64,000 bases of DNA from Saprospiraceae bacterium (GCA_028285545.1 JANQPA010000094.1:1-64000); one strand, 5' to 3'. Counted from the first letter of the stretch, positions 51,471 to 61,211 are shown. Program-made: numbers and translations. The notes: generated by a model from the letters alone, not told the origin.

Positions 51471-53120
51471 TCAGACTGCAATAGCTTTCCGTTCCTGTTT
51501 CACAAAATACATGTCCACGGCACCTTTATTTTTAGCTTGTACCTTACCCCGATATTCACACTCAAATTTGTATTTCACCTGCTTATAAGTATCTTCTGAA
51601 ATATTGACATGCCCTTCAAGGCTATTGGCCTCCATTCTGGCAGCAATATTTACCGTATCTCCCCAAATATCATAGGCAAATTTATTGACACCAACCACCC
51701 CTGCTACCACTGGTCCGGTATGCAATCCTATTCTAGCTTCGAAATAAGGCTTTCCAACACGAATCCGCTCCTGCTTGTATTCTTCCAAAAATTCTTGCAT
51801 TTCCAGAGCCGCTCTAACAATATTATTGGGAAGTATTCTTCGATCGGTTAAACCGCTTGCACACATATAGGCATCGCCAATGGTTTTGATTTTTTCAACA
51901 TCCGTATACTGAGAAATAATAAAATCAAAAGCTTTAAAGCATTTGTCTAGTTCTTTTACCAATTCTTCCGGCTTAAGAGATTCAGCTACCTTGGTGAAGT
52001 TTTTAAAATCTGAAAAAAGAACCGTCACTTCTTTATACTGCTTGGCACTTGCTTTACCATACTCTTTTAATTCTGCTGCAATAGGTGCTGGCAAAATGTT
52101 TAATAATAACTCTTCAGACCTCTCCCTTTCATATTCAATAACCTTATTCTTTTCTTCCAGAGTCTTCTTAGCTTTTCTACTGCTGCGATACCTTCCATAA
52201 ATCAAAAGTGCCAAAATAATCAAGGCACCAGCAATTATAATGGCCATCCGGGATAGGTTGCGATTGCGTTCGACCTCCATCTGGGCACTTTGAGCATCCA
52301 TTGTTGCTTGCTGAAGAAGGACCTGCTGCTCCAATTGTTGCTTGGTCATTTCCTTTAATTCTGAAGATTTCTCTTCTAGTGCTTCGCTTACCTCTTGTGC
52401 CTGTTGTAGAGCTTTATTCTTTTCTTCTTCAATATTTGCTAATTCTTCACTTTGCTGCGACAACTGTTGGGTAGCTCTCTGATTTTTTTGGACCAACTGA
52501 ACCTGATTTCTTTCCAGGTCTTGTTTTTCTCCTAAGATTCGATTCCGATCTTTTTCCAGGTTCTGGATTTCTCGCTGAAGAGCTGACTTTTCTTTTTCCA
52601 GGTTTCTTTGGTCTCTGGCCAGTTGTTCTTTCAAGACATCATAATCAGTTGATAATTTGCTGATACTTCGGTCTGAGAAAAACTCAAAGGCTTCTTCATA
52701 AATTTGACTGGCTTTGCGATATTTTTTTTCACGATTTGCCACTTCGGCGCGCTTTTGGGTACTTTCGGCCATCAAGCCCATATCGCCTGCCTGGCGAGCA
52801 TAGGCAAAAGCATTTTTGAATTCTGCATCGGCTTTATAATAAGAGCGATCAATTTGATTGATCTCTCCTTTAAGCATGGCAATCTGAGCCAACATTCCTT
52901 TATCATTAAGGTTAGAAGCGATCTGACTAGCTTTCTGAGCATGACTCAATGCATCTTTATACTGTCGCTTACCTTTATAGGCTTCCCCTAATTTGATATA
53001 CAGGCCCATCTTTTCTTTAGGTGTCTCTGCTTCCTTTAATTGGCCCTCTAATTGGACAATACTTTGTGCACTCAAATGCAAAGCCAATAAAAGAAAGATC
53101 GACGTAAAAATAAATCTCAT
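51471..53120 (-). CDS. TPR / coiled-coil / class III adenylate cyclase
   Basis: A 549-aa protein: signal peptide (to ~19), two or three TPR-like repeats (~25-150), a long coiled coil (~160-290), one membrane helix (~292-309) and a cytoplasmic class III cyclase domain (~360-545). Metal aspartates are Asp371 (FSDFKNF) and Asp416 (GDAYM); Lys412 and Asp484 (FAYD) give ATP specificity; Asn491 and Arg495 (NIAARM) are present. It should make cAMP under control of a periplasmic TPR signal. A monocistronic gene. Confidence 0.93.
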   Translation of the reverse strand: MRFIFTSIFLLLALHLSAQSIVQLEGQLKEAETPKEKMGLYIKLGEAYKGKRQYKDALSHAQKASQIASNLNDKGMLAQIAMLKGEINQIDRSYYKADAEFKNAFAYARQAGDMGLMAESTQKRAEVANREKKYRKASQIYEEAFEFFSDRSISKLSTDYDVLKEQLARDQRNLEKEKSALQREIQNLEKDRNRILGEKQDLERNQVQLVQKNQRATQQLSQQSEELANIEEEKNKALQQAQEVSEALEEKSSELKEMTKQQLEQQVLLQQATMDAQSAQMEVERNRNLSRMAIIIAGALIILALLIYGRYRSSRKAKKTLEEKNKVIEYERERSEELLLNILPAPIAAELKEYGKASAKQYKEVTVLFSDFKNFTKVAESLKPEELVKELDKCFKAFDFIISQYTDVEKIKTIGDAYMCASGLTDRRILPNNIVRAALEMQEFLEEYKQERIRVGKPYFEARIGLHTGPVVAGVVGVNKFAYDIWGDTVNIAARMEANSLEGHVNISEDTYKQVKYKFECEYRGKVQAKNKGAVDMYFVKQERKAIAV

Positions 53121-53146
53121 CTTTTCTTATTTATTTTTTTGCTATA

Positions 53147-53154
53147 CAAAAATA
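53147..53154 (-). promoter_or_regulatory. candidate -7 box of the cyclase gene
   Basis: The minus strand reads TATTTTTG, fitting TAnnTTTG, about 27 bases before the cyclase start. No correctly spaced -33 TTTG was found. Confidence 0.45.
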
Positions 53155-53365
53155 GCATTTGTTGTCAATTTAGTATGTTCCTTAGGATTATTTTAAGAAA
53201 GGGAAGGATTTAATTTGAAAAAACTAATTTTTGATGATTTCCTTTATTTAAGGTAGACAAGATATTTGAATAAAGGATGTATTTCGACAAGAGATTAAAT
53301 TTCATTAATAAGACTTTAATACTTTTTAACACAAAACCATTAAGAATGGCTTTTGTTAAGAACGT

Positions 53366-54082
53366 ATGTTTAGTTCACAAATTGTAAGTATTAGTTTTTT
53401 CAAATTCAAAAAAGTACCCTCCCAATGGAAAGCTTTTCGCTGGATGGGCCTTTCTACAGGTATTTTACCTGAGGTAAAAGGCTTAGAATTTGGCAAAATG
53501 TTGGGTAGTGGAGGACGCAATGGTTTTAGTGTTTTTCCTAACTTTGGGGTTTACGGTATTTTGGGAGTTTGGGAAAATGAAAAATATGCCAACTCCTTTT
53601 TTCAGAGCCATTCATTTTTCCAGGATTTGAAAATGGAATCCATCGAATACTGGACTACTTTTATGCGAACCACCATGGTGCATGGTCAATGGGAAGGGAC
53701 TTGTCCTTTCACCATAACAGAAAATTTTAATAAAGATCGATTGGTTGCAGTACTAACACGTGCCACCATTCGAAGAAAAAGGCTGTGGCATTTTTGGAAA
53801 CATGTACCTAAAGTAAGTCGTTCTATGGATGAACATAAGGAAGGACTTATTTTTTCAGCAGGTGTGGGAGAATTACCCCTTGTGCAACAGGCTACCATTA
53901 GTTTTTGGGAAAACAGCAAATTTATGGAATCATATGCCTATAAAAGTAAAATTCACAAGGAAGTGATCAGAAAAACAAGAGAATTAGATTGGTATAAAGA
54001 GGAGTTATTTGCCCGCTTTCAGCCTTATAAAACCATAGGCACCTGGGAAGGGACTAATCCTTTAATTTCTTTTTTATCATAA
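53366..54082 (+). CDS. spheroidene-monooxygenase-like (CrtA) protein
   Basis: A 238-aa soluble protein with the CrtA/DUF3291-like pattern: VSISFFKFKKVPSQWKAFRWMG, KMLGSGGRNGFSVFPNFGVYGILGVW, VLTRATIRRKRLWHFWKHVPKVSRSM and EGLIFSAGVGELPLVQQATISFWEN. CrtA oxidises carotenoids at C-2 in phototrophs; in non-phototrophic Bacteroidota the homologue is of unproven function but may modify carotenoid pigments. It is followed by an alpha/beta-hydrolase 24 bp later. Confidence 0.85.
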   Translation: MFSSQIVSISFFKFKKVPSQWKAFRWMGLSTGILPEVKGLEFGKMLGSGGRNGFSVFPNFGVYGILGVWENEKYANSFFQSHSFFQDLKMESIEYWTTFMRTTMVHGQWEGTCPFTITENFNKDRLVAVLTRATIRRKRLWHFWKHVPKVSRSMDEHKEGLIFSAGVGELPLVQQATISFWENSKFMESYAYKSKIHKEVIRKTRELDWYKEELFARFQPYKTIGTWEGTNPLISFLS

Positions 54083-54106
54083 ACACAAAAAACACGGAGT
54101 CAAGAA

Positions 54107-54871
54107 ATGAAGCTCAATTATAAGACGCTAGGAGAAGGAGATCCTTTAATCATTCTGCATGGCTTGTTTGGTATGTTGGATAATTGGCAAAGCATTTCCA
54201 AAAAATTTGCCGAACATTATCAGGTTTATCTTATCGATCAAAGAAACCATGGAAAATCTCCGCATGAGGATTTGATAGATTATCCCAGTATGGCTGAAGA
54301 CCTTTATGATTTTATGTTTGACCATGATATTGATCAGGCCAACATACTTGGACACTCAATGGGAGGCAAAACTGTCATGCATTTTGCCCATCTATATCCA
54401 GAAAAAGTTCGTCGGCTTATTATCGTGGATATAGCTCCCAGAGCTTATAAAGGCAGTCATCACGATATTTTCGAAGCCCTTTATAATGTTGATCTTAACT
54501 TGGTAGAAACCCGAACCGATGCTGAACAAATGATCGGACAAAGAATAGGTGAGGTTGAAGTAAGATCTTTTTTATTAAAAAATTTGAAACGCAAAAAGGA
54601 GGGCGGTTTTGAGTGGAAAATGAATTTACATGCCATATATAGGCACTATCAGGACATTCTTATCCCTTTAGAAGCCGAAATACCTTTTGTAAGTCCTTCA
54701 CTTTTTATCAGAGGGGAACGATCAAACTATATATTAGAAGAGGACTTTTCCCTTATAAAAGATCAATTTCCTGAAGCTGAAATAATTACTATCGATGAAG
54801 CTGGTCACTGGGTTCATGCAGATGCGCCGGAAGAATTATTCAATGTAGTCCACAATTTTTTGCAGAAATAA
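54107..54871 (+). CDS. alpha/beta-hydrolase (YbfF/esterase type)
   Basis: A 254-aa cytoplasmic hydrolase: LHGLFGMLDNWQSISKKF (oxyanion), QRNHGKSPHE, nucleophile in LGHSMGGKT, and histidine in EAGHWVHADAPEELF. It matches acyl-CoA thioester hydrolase YbfF-like esterases. It is co-transcribed with the CrtA-like gene, which may reflect a shared pigment or lipid pathway (inference). Confidence 0.92.
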   Translation: MKLNYKTLGEGDPLIILHGLFGMLDNWQSISKKFAEHYQVYLIDQRNHGKSPHEDLIDYPSMAEDLYDFMFDHDIDQANILGHSMGGKTVMHFAHLYPEKVRRLIIVDIAPRAYKGSHHDIFEALYNVDLNLVETRTDAEQMIGQRIGEVEVRSFLLKNLKRKKEGGFEWKMNLHAIYRHYQDILIPLEAEIPFVSPSLFIRGERSNYILEEDFSLIKDQFPEAEIITIDEAGHWVHADAPEELFNVVHNFLQK

Positions 54872-54978
54872 GGGCCCAGCTTGCTTTTAAGGTGTTTTCA
54901 AAAAGTTAATCTATACTAAATTTATCCACGTTTTAATCTTAAAACCTTAATCTTGTGTTAGTTGAGTAATGAATACAC

Positions 54979-55050
54979 AATAGAGTTTATGTAGGATAAT
55001 TTCATATCGCTCCTACGGGCGATATGAAATTATCCTACATAAACTCTATT
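54979..55050. repeat. 32-bp perfect inverted repeat
   Basis: Arms 54979-55010 and 55019-55050 are exactly complementary over 32 bases around an 8-base loop (TCCTACGG). It lies between the hydrolase gene and the S41 protease gene, both on the plus strand, and has no long T-run. Transcribed, it would form a very stable hairpin in the protease leader. Confidence 0.9.
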
Positions 55051-55076
55051 ATCAATTTTTTTCCGATAAAAATTCA

Positions 55077-56711
55077 ATGATTATGAGGCGTTTTCTGAAA
55101 ATAACTGGCTTAGTTGCTGTTCTGATACTTGGAATGGCCATGACTACCAATAATGGAAGGTATTTTGAAATCATCAAAAATATTGAGATCTATACCAACC
55201 TATATAAAGAACTTAACACTTATTATGTTGATGACATTGATCCTGGGCAGTTAATGAGAACAGGAATTGATGCCATGGTCGGTTCCCTTGATCCTTATAC
55301 TAATTACATTTCAGAGAACGATATTGAAAGTTATCGACTAAATACCGAAGGGCGAGATAATAGTTTTGGCGCACTGACAAAAAAAATCGGGGAATATGTC
55401 ACCATAACCGAAATTTACAAAGGGCAACCAGCCGATGAAGCGGGCCTAAAAGCAGGGGATCAGATTTTAGCGGTTGATGGTAAGGATGCCAAAGGAAAAA
55501 CAGCCGACGAAATGGCAGGAATTATGAGAGGGTCACCTGGTAGTTTGATGGCTCTAAAGATCCAAAGGCCTGGCCAAAAGGAGGCCATTAATGTAACAGT
55601 TGAACGAACGCGAGTTGAAGTGCCTAATGTTCCTTATCATGGTATGCTAACAGATGATATTGGGTATATTACCCTTACTACTTTTACAAGAAATGCAGGG
55701 CGTAATGTTTCAAATGCTCTTAAAGAGCTTAAAAAGGAAAACCCTGGATTAAAAGGAGTGGTATTAGATTTAAGAGAAAATGGAGGTGGACTGTTGGTTG
55801 AAGCAGTGAATGTTTCCAATGTATTTATTCCTCGTGGAGAATTGGTCGCGGCCACCAAAGGGAGAGTAAAAGAATGGGATCGAAGCTTCAAAACTCAAAA
55901 CAATCCTACGGATGAAGAAATATCTCTAGTAGTTGTTATCAATGACCATTCTGCTTCCGCCTCAGAGATCGTTTGTGGCACTATGCAGGATTATGACAGA
56001 GGAGTATTAATTGGTCAGCGTTCTTATGGAAAAGGCCTGGTTCAGAATACACTCGAAATCGGTTATAATTCCAGACTCAAATTAACTACCGCTAAATATT
56101 ACATTCCCAGTGGCCGTTGCATTCAAAGCGTCGAATATGAAAATGGAGAACCCGTCGACATCTCAGACGATTTAAGAACTCCTTTCAAAACCAGAAATGG
56201 TCGTAAAGTGCTAGATGGTGGAGGAGTAAAACCAGATCTGGTTATTTCAAAAGTTACCGACAATAAAATGGTGAAAAGTTTGGTAGATCAGGATTTCATT
56301 TTCCGCTATGCTACTCAGTTTGTGATCAAAAATGAATCCATTGCCAGCGTAGAAGATTTCAAATTCGATCAGTTTGATGAATTCCTTGATTTTGTCAAAA
56401 AAGAAGGATTTCAATATGTCTCCGAAACCGAAAAGATGATTGAAAAATTGGAGGCCACAGCAGAAAAAGACGGTTTCCAAATCGATCAATCCATCCAATC
56501 TTTGAAAGGGCAACTTACAGAAGCCAAAATAGATGATTTGAAAGAATTTAAAGTAGAGCTGTCTAAAATGATTGAAAAGGAAATTGCTGGCCGATATTAT
56601 TATCAGGAGGGATCTATCAAGATGGGCCTTAGAAATGATAATGAAATTCAGGAAGCGATTGTTTTGCTTAACAATCCTGCCAAGTATAAACAAATCTTAG
56701 AAGGGAATTAA
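55077..56711 (+). CDS. S41 carboxy-terminal processing peptidase with PDZ domain
   Basis: A 544-aa exported protease: N-terminal helix, helical domain, PDZ (~95-180, GAL..TITEIYKGQPADEAGLKAGDQIL) and S41 catalytic domain with DHSASASEIVCGTMQD (Ser) and LIGQRSYGKGLVQ (Lys). The C-terminal ~150 residues are an extra helical part. It degrades or matures periplasmic proteins (tail-specific protease type). Two starts (55077, 55083) are possible. Confidence 0.95.
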   Translation: MIMRRFLKITGLVAVLILGMAMTTNNGRYFEIIKNIEIYTNLYKELNTYYVDDIDPGQLMRTGIDAMVGSLDPYTNYISENDIESYRLNTEGRDNSFGALTKKIGEYVTITEIYKGQPADEAGLKAGDQILAVDGKDAKGKTADEMAGIMRGSPGSLMALKIQRPGQKEAINVTVERTRVEVPNVPYHGMLTDDIGYITLTTFTRNAGRNVSNALKELKKENPGLKGVVLDLRENGGGLLVEAVNVSNVFIPRGELVAATKGRVKEWDRSFKTQNNPTDEEISLVVVINDHSASASEIVCGTMQDYDRGVLIGQRSYGKGLVQNTLEIGYNSRLKLTTAKYYIPSGRCIQSVEYENGEPVDISDDLRTPFKTRNGRKVLDGGGVKPDLVISKVTDNKMVKSLVDQDFIFRYATQFVIKNESIASVEDFKFDQFDEFLDFVKKEGFQYVSETEKMIEKLEATAEKDGFQIDQSIQSLKGQLTEAKIDDLKEFKVELSKMIEKEIAGRYYYQEGSIKMGLRNDNEIQEAIVLLNNPAKYKQILEGN

Positions 56712-56794
56712 TCGATGGTAGATAAGCAGTTGATCTTGAAACAAAAGTATTTTCGCTTATTTCAACCTTGTTCTTAAAGTAGAACAGAAATAAT

Positions 56795-56853
56795 TAGAGA
56801 CAAATAGAGATATATGGAGACAAATTGTTTCTATATATCTCTATTTGTCTCTA
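56795..56853. repeat. 21-bp perfect inverted repeat
   Basis: Arms 56795-56815 and 56833-56853 are exactly complementary (TAGAGACAAATAGAG...), with a partly complementary centre, so nearly the whole 59 bases are palindromic. It lies just upstream of the hydrolase-like gene at 56871. Confidence 0.9.
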
Positions 56854-56870
56854 TCATATCTCTATTATTT

Positions 56871-58001
56871 ATGAACCTAAGACTGTTTTTAATAGTAACC
56901 ATCTCCTTTTTTTATTTTTCAATTTTTGGTCAAATAAACCTCCAAGGCAATCTCGATTTTGGAGATTACGCCATAGGTTTTAAACAAGTTCCTTTTAATT
57001 ATACCCAGCAGACACAGGCTAGAAATATCAATATTGCTCTTTGGTATCCAGCTAAAAGATCAAAAAAAGGTACCCTTCAGTTTAAAGACTATTTAAGTTA
57101 CTCTGAACCCTTAAATGAGAATGAACTCCTGGAAGAGTTATCTATAGGAATAGGAGGTAAAAAAGGCTTATTTCCAGCAGACAGTTTATCAATGGTTTTA
57201 AATGCTTCGATGATGGCTTTCTTAAATGGCAAAGCTAAAAAGGGATCTTTTCCCTTGCTTTTATGGAGCAGTAGATACGGCACCGTCCCATACCAAAGTT
57301 TGATATCTGAATATTTAGCAAGTCATGGCTATATCGTTGCTTTCGCCGAGGACATCCCCAATTCGCCTTATCCCTGGCAATTAGGTACTGAAGTAGAAAA
57401 AGAGTCCACTCTAGATCTTCATATAGCAGATTTAATAGCCAGTATTGATTTTTTGAAAAAAGAAAAGAATACTAATGCAGAACGTATTGGTTTACTTTCC
57501 TGGAGTTATGCTGGTGAGTCGGCTATATTAACACAGATAATGAATACGGATATTGACCTGGTGGTGGGATTGAGTTCTATAGGTTTTTCTGGAGGGCTTT
57601 ATTTGGGCAGTAAGCTCAAAGAAAAAATTGAACAGAAATACCTGGAAGTTCCCTATCTGATGCTTTTCGAAAAAATAGCCCCGAATGGTAATGAGAGGAG
57701 TTTACCAGAAAAGTTTAAGGGTATGCACCCTGATTCCAGATATGTATATTTCCCTGATTTAGCTCATGGTAGTTTCAATACTTTAGAAGGTATGATTCCA
57801 GGTATTTTGAATACGGATAAAGTACACAGTTGGTCAAAAGGAGGGCAAGTGGCACAAAGAGGATATGAAAGTATCTGTCAGGCTACCCTTGGATTCATAA
57901 ATAGCATATTTTATGGTCAATCTTTTGAAGAAAATTTGCCACAAAGTCTCAACAATATGCTTCCCGATTTTATAAAAATTCACAAACCCTCTAAGGAGTA
58001 G
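56871..58001 (+). CDS. exported alpha/beta-hydrolase (third family paralogue)
   Basis: The frame opens at 56814 inside a palindrome, but the ATG at 56871 starts a proper signal peptide (FFYFSIFGQ), giving 376 aa. It shares DYAIGFKQVPFNY, ALWYPAK, YLASHGYIVAFAE and FPDLAHGSFN with the proteins at 2332 and 44336. The nucleophile site is SWSYAG (Ser212), so the serine and histidine are kept, but the TPR-like tail is absent. Substrate unknown. Confidence 0.85.
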   Translation: MNLRLFLIVTISFFYFSIFGQINLQGNLDFGDYAIGFKQVPFNYTQQTQARNINIALWYPAKRSKKGTLQFKDYLSYSEPLNENELLEELSIGIGGKKGLFPADSLSMVLNASMMAFLNGKAKKGSFPLLLWSSRYGTVPYQSLISEYLASHGYIVAFAEDIPNSPYPWQLGTEVEKESTLDLHIADLIASIDFLKKEKNTNAERIGLLSWSYAGESAILTQIMNTDIDLVVGLSSIGFSGGLYLGSKLKEKIEQKYLEVPYLMLFEKIAPNGNERSLPEKFKGMHPDSRYVYFPDLAHGSFNTLEGMIPGILNTDKVHSWSKGGQVAQRGYESICQATLGFINSIFYGQSFEENLPQSLNNMLPDFIKIHKPSKE

Positions 58002-58055
58002 GAAGATTAATATAAAATGCTTTCTTTTTTTTAATTTCATCAAAAAAAAAGAAGC

Positions 58056-61000
58056 ATGCATAAATTCACCCTACCTTTTCTCGGGCTATTCATTTTTTTC
58101 TTACAGACAAATACACTGGCCCAACCCATCGATATGTCTCTATTCGAGAAAATCAAACCCAGAAATATTGGTCCTGCTGGTATGAGCGGTCGTGTCACAG
58201 CCATTGATGCCGTCGTTTCTAATCCTAATATTATTTACATTGGAACAGCTGCAGGTGGAGTTTGGAAATCTGAAAATGGAGGCCTTTCTTTCACTCCAAT
58301 TTTTGATGGAGAAAAAGTAAGTTCTATTGGTGCTGTTGCCATCAACCAAAGTAATCCATATGAAATTTGGGTGGGCACTGGTGAAGGTAATCCTCGAAAT
58401 AGTGTTTCCAGTGGTTATGGGGTATATCATAGCCTGGATGGTGGACATACCTGGGAGTTTATGGGTCTTGGAGAAACTCGAAATATTCATCGAATTATAA
58501 TTAACCCTCAAGATCCCAAAACAGTATTTGTTGGAGCTATTGGTTCTCCCTGGGGAGAACATGAAGAGCGAGGGGTTTATAAAACAACAGATGGAGGAAA
58601 AAACTGGAAAAAGGTATTATATGTAGATGAGAAAACTGGTGTAGGTGATATGGTCATGGATCCTAACAATCCAAATAAGTTAATCGCTGCTATGTGGGAG
58701 CATCGTCGCTGGCCTTGGTTTTTTAATTCTGGAGGACCAGGTTCTGGCATGTATGTTTCTTTTGATGGCGGTGAAACCTGGACAAAAAGAAGCACAGATG
58801 ATGGCCTGCCAAAAGGTGATTTGGGTAGAATAGGTTTGGCAATAGCCGCCAGTAATTCCGACATTGTATATGCCTTGGTTGAGTCCAAAAAGAATGGCCT
58901 TTACAAATCTACCGATGGTGGTTTTTCTTGGAAACTGGTAGCCAATAAAGGAATCGGTGGCCGGCCATTTTATTATGCAGATATATTTGTAGATCCCAAA
59001 AATGAAAATAGAGTTTATAATATCCACACAACTGCAGATGTCAGTCAGGATGGAGGCAAAACCTTCCAACGTTTTATTCCAACTGATCTGATTCATGTTG
59101 ACAATCATGCTTTGTGGATTCATCCAGAGGACCCCAAGCTGGTCATGAATGGTAATGATGGAGGTTTTTGTTTGACCAGAGATGGAGGCAAAACCTGGGA
59201 TTACGCGGAAAATTTACCACTTGGGCAGTTTTATCACATTCGTGTAGATAATGAAGTGCCTTATAATATTTATGGAGGCCTCCAAGACAATGGAAGCTGG
59301 CGAGGACCGAGTCAAGTCTGGCGTCGTAAGGGTATTCGAAACCTATATTGGAATCGTATAGGAACGGGAGATGGATTTGATGCCATGCCTGATCCTTTAG
59401 ATTCTAGATATGGTTACTCTCTTTCACAAGGAGCTAATTTAAATAGGTTTGATCTACAAACGGGCCTAAGAACCAGTATCAAACCCTATCTCCCTACAGA
59501 TGCACCTTTGAGGTATCACTGGAATGCTGCCTTGGCCATCAATCCTCATGATCAAAAAACCATCTATTTGGGCAGTCAGTATGTGCTGAAATCTTCAGAT
59601 CATGGGCATTCCTGGACGGTTATTTCTCCTGATTTAACAACAGATAATCCCGAAAAACAACAGCAAGTAAAAACAGGAGGCCTTTCACTTGACAACAGTG
59701 GGGCTGAAAACCATACCACTATCATTTCCATTGACCCAAGTACTTTGAAAGAAGGAATTATTTGGACCGGAACTGACGACGGAAACATCCATCTAACACA
59801 AAATGGAGGACAGTCCTGGAATAAAGTTAGTGAGGGCATTAAAGGCTGGCCGGAAGCAGGATGGGTAGCTCAGGTAAACGCCTCCCTACACAAAGAAGGG
59901 GAAGCTTATGCCGTAGTCAATAATTATCGACAAAATGATTGGAAACCTTATTTATATCACACTTCTAATTTCGGAAAAAGCTGGACTTCTCTGATAAATG
60001 AAAATAGTGGAGTTTGGGGGCATACCCTGGCACTGGCCCAAGATCCTGTATCTGAGAATTTATTGTTTTTAGGAGCGGAAGATGGTTTGTATGTAAGTAT
60101 TGACAAGGGAAAAAGCTGGACTAAATGGCAGAATTTTCCTTCAATTCCTGCCAGAGATTTGGTCATTCATCCAAGAGAACATGATTTGGTGATCGGTACT
60201 TTTGGCCGTTCAGTTTGGATATTGGATGATATTCGCCCATTAAGAGAAATGGCCCAAAAAGGATATCAAAAAGCTGTAGATCAGGCACTGCATTTATTTC
60301 CTGTTCCAGATGCATATCTTTCCTTCTTAGGAGAACCCAATGGATATCGCTCCACAGGAAATGGATTGTTCTTTGGTGAAAACAGACAGCAAGGGGCTCT
60401 GCTTACTTTTTATGCCAAAGAGGCTAATAATGGTAAAAAAGTAAGCGTTCAGGTTTATGATGATAGAAAACAGCTTATTCGAACCTTTAAAGCGGATATA
60501 GCAACTGGAATGAACAGAATAAATTGGAACCTCAGACAAGCCGGAGTGAGCATGCCTTCTCTGAACCGCCCTAAAAAAGATGCTCCTGAACCATCAGGGC
60601 ATTCGGTAATACCTGGTCAGTACAGAATTGTGCTCACCTACGGAGACCACAAGAGTGAAAGCATGCTTAGAGTAAAATCTGATCCTTCCTATACCATTAC
60701 AAAGGATCAAATGCAGGCCAAAGCAAAATTGATTGATCATCATAATAATAACGTAGCTAAGTTTAGTGAAAAAATGTATCAATTAGGAGAAGCCAAAGAA
60801 TTGGCAGAGTTAATGAAAAAGCAACTAGGCAAAGAAGAAAAGTATGAGGAATTGGTAGCCAGCAGCAAATCGATAGTCGAGCAAATTGATGAAATAGTAA
60901 TACAAATCAGTGGTCCTAGTGATGTTCAGGGCATGTATAGAGATCCTGAACTCCTCAATTCAAAACTTTTTGGGGCTAGCCGAAGTCTTCAGGATATCAT

Positions 61001-61172
61001 TTATCCTGTGAATGAGACCAATAAGTATTTAGTAGATCTTTTTGAAAAAGATATGAAGCCAATAATGGATCAGATTGATGATTTTTTCAAAAATGATTGG
61101 GCAAAATACAGATCGGATTTAAAGGCATCTAGTCTGGAACTACTTCCAGACTTTTCATCCGAAAAGAAATAA
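58056..61172 (+). CDS. secreted sortilin/VPS10-like BNR-repeat protein
   Basis: A 1038-aa exported protein (signal ending TLAQ). It opens with FEKIKPRNIGPAGMSGRVTAIDAV and then carries many Asp-box/BNR propeller blades (GGVWKSENGGLSFTP, YHSLDGGHTWE, YKTTDGGKNWKK, YVSFDGGETWTK, CLTRDGGKTWDY), followed by an interaction domain (~780-890) and a helical C-terminus. The family is widespread in Bacteroidota and called glycosyl hydrolase by similarity only. It probably binds glycans or proteins. Terminated by the hairpin at 61173. Confidence 0.9.
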   Translation: MHKFTLPFLGLFIFFLQTNTLAQPIDMSLFEKIKPRNIGPAGMSGRVTAIDAVVSNPNIIYIGTAAGGVWKSENGGLSFTPIFDGEKVSSIGAVAINQSNPYEIWVGTGEGNPRNSVSSGYGVYHSLDGGHTWEFMGLGETRNIHRIIINPQDPKTVFVGAIGSPWGEHEERGVYKTTDGGKNWKKVLYVDEKTGVGDMVMDPNNPNKLIAAMWEHRRWPWFFNSGGPGSGMYVSFDGGETWTKRSTDDGLPKGDLGRIGLAIAASNSDIVYALVESKKNGLYKSTDGGFSWKLVANKGIGGRPFYYADIFVDPKNENRVYNIHTTADVSQDGGKTFQRFIPTDLIHVDNHALWIHPEDPKLVMNGNDGGFCLTRDGGKTWDYAENLPLGQFYHIRVDNEVPYNIYGGLQDNGSWRGPSQVWRRKGIRNLYWNRIGTGDGFDAMPDPLDSRYGYSLSQGANLNRFDLQTGLRTSIKPYLPTDAPLRYHWNAALAINPHDQKTIYLGSQYVLKSSDHGHSWTVISPDLTTDNPEKQQQVKTGGLSLDNSGAENHTTIISIDPSTLKEGIIWTGTDDGNIHLTQNGGQSWNKVSEGIKGWPEAGWVAQVNASLHKEGEAYAVVNNYRQNDWKPYLYHTSNFGKSWTSLINENSGVWGHTLALAQDPVSENLLFLGAEDGLYVSIDKGKSWTKWQNFPSIPARDLVIHPREHDLVIGTFGRSVWILDDIRPLREMAQKGYQKAVDQALHLFPVPDAYLSFLGEPNGYRSTGNGLFFGENRQQGALLTFYAKEANNGKKVSVQVYDDRKQLIRTFKADIATGMNRINWNLRQAGVSMPSLNRPKKDAPEPSGHSVIPGQYRIVLTYGDHKSESMLRVKSDPSYTITKDQMQAKAKLIDHHNNNVAKFSEKMYQLGEAKELAELMKKQLGKEEKYEELVASSKSIVEQIDEIVIQISGPSDVQGMYRDPELLNSKLFGASRSLQDIIYPVNETNKYLVDLFEKDMKPIMDQIDDFFKNDWAKYRSDLKASSLELLPDFSSEKK

Positions 61173-61211
61173 AAAAAAGCAATTGCGGCGTCCCGCCGCA
61201 ATTGCTTTTTT
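61173..61211. terminator. bidirectional intrinsic terminator
   Basis: An 18-bp perfect stem (AAAAAAGCAATTGCGGCG, 61173-61190, with 61194-61211) with a TCC loop lies between the convergent genes ending at 61172 and 61210. A-run and T-run flank the GC-rich stem, so it can stop transcription from both sides. It overlaps the last two bases of the cysS stop codon. Confidence 0.9.

Noticed and set aside
54979..55050. Long palindrome as an insertion-sequence end or MITE
   Set aside because: There is no transposase, no target-site duplication, and the sequence is unrelated to the other palindromes in the window.
56247..56693. 148-aa minus-strand open frame rich in Phe and Ile
   Set aside because: Antisense to the C-terminal helical part of the S41 protease; composition is what the complement of Lys/Glu-rich coding gives.
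58140..58562. 140-aa minus-strand open frame
   Set aside because: Antisense to the well-supported BNR-repeat protein; the repeat coding accounts for the open frame.
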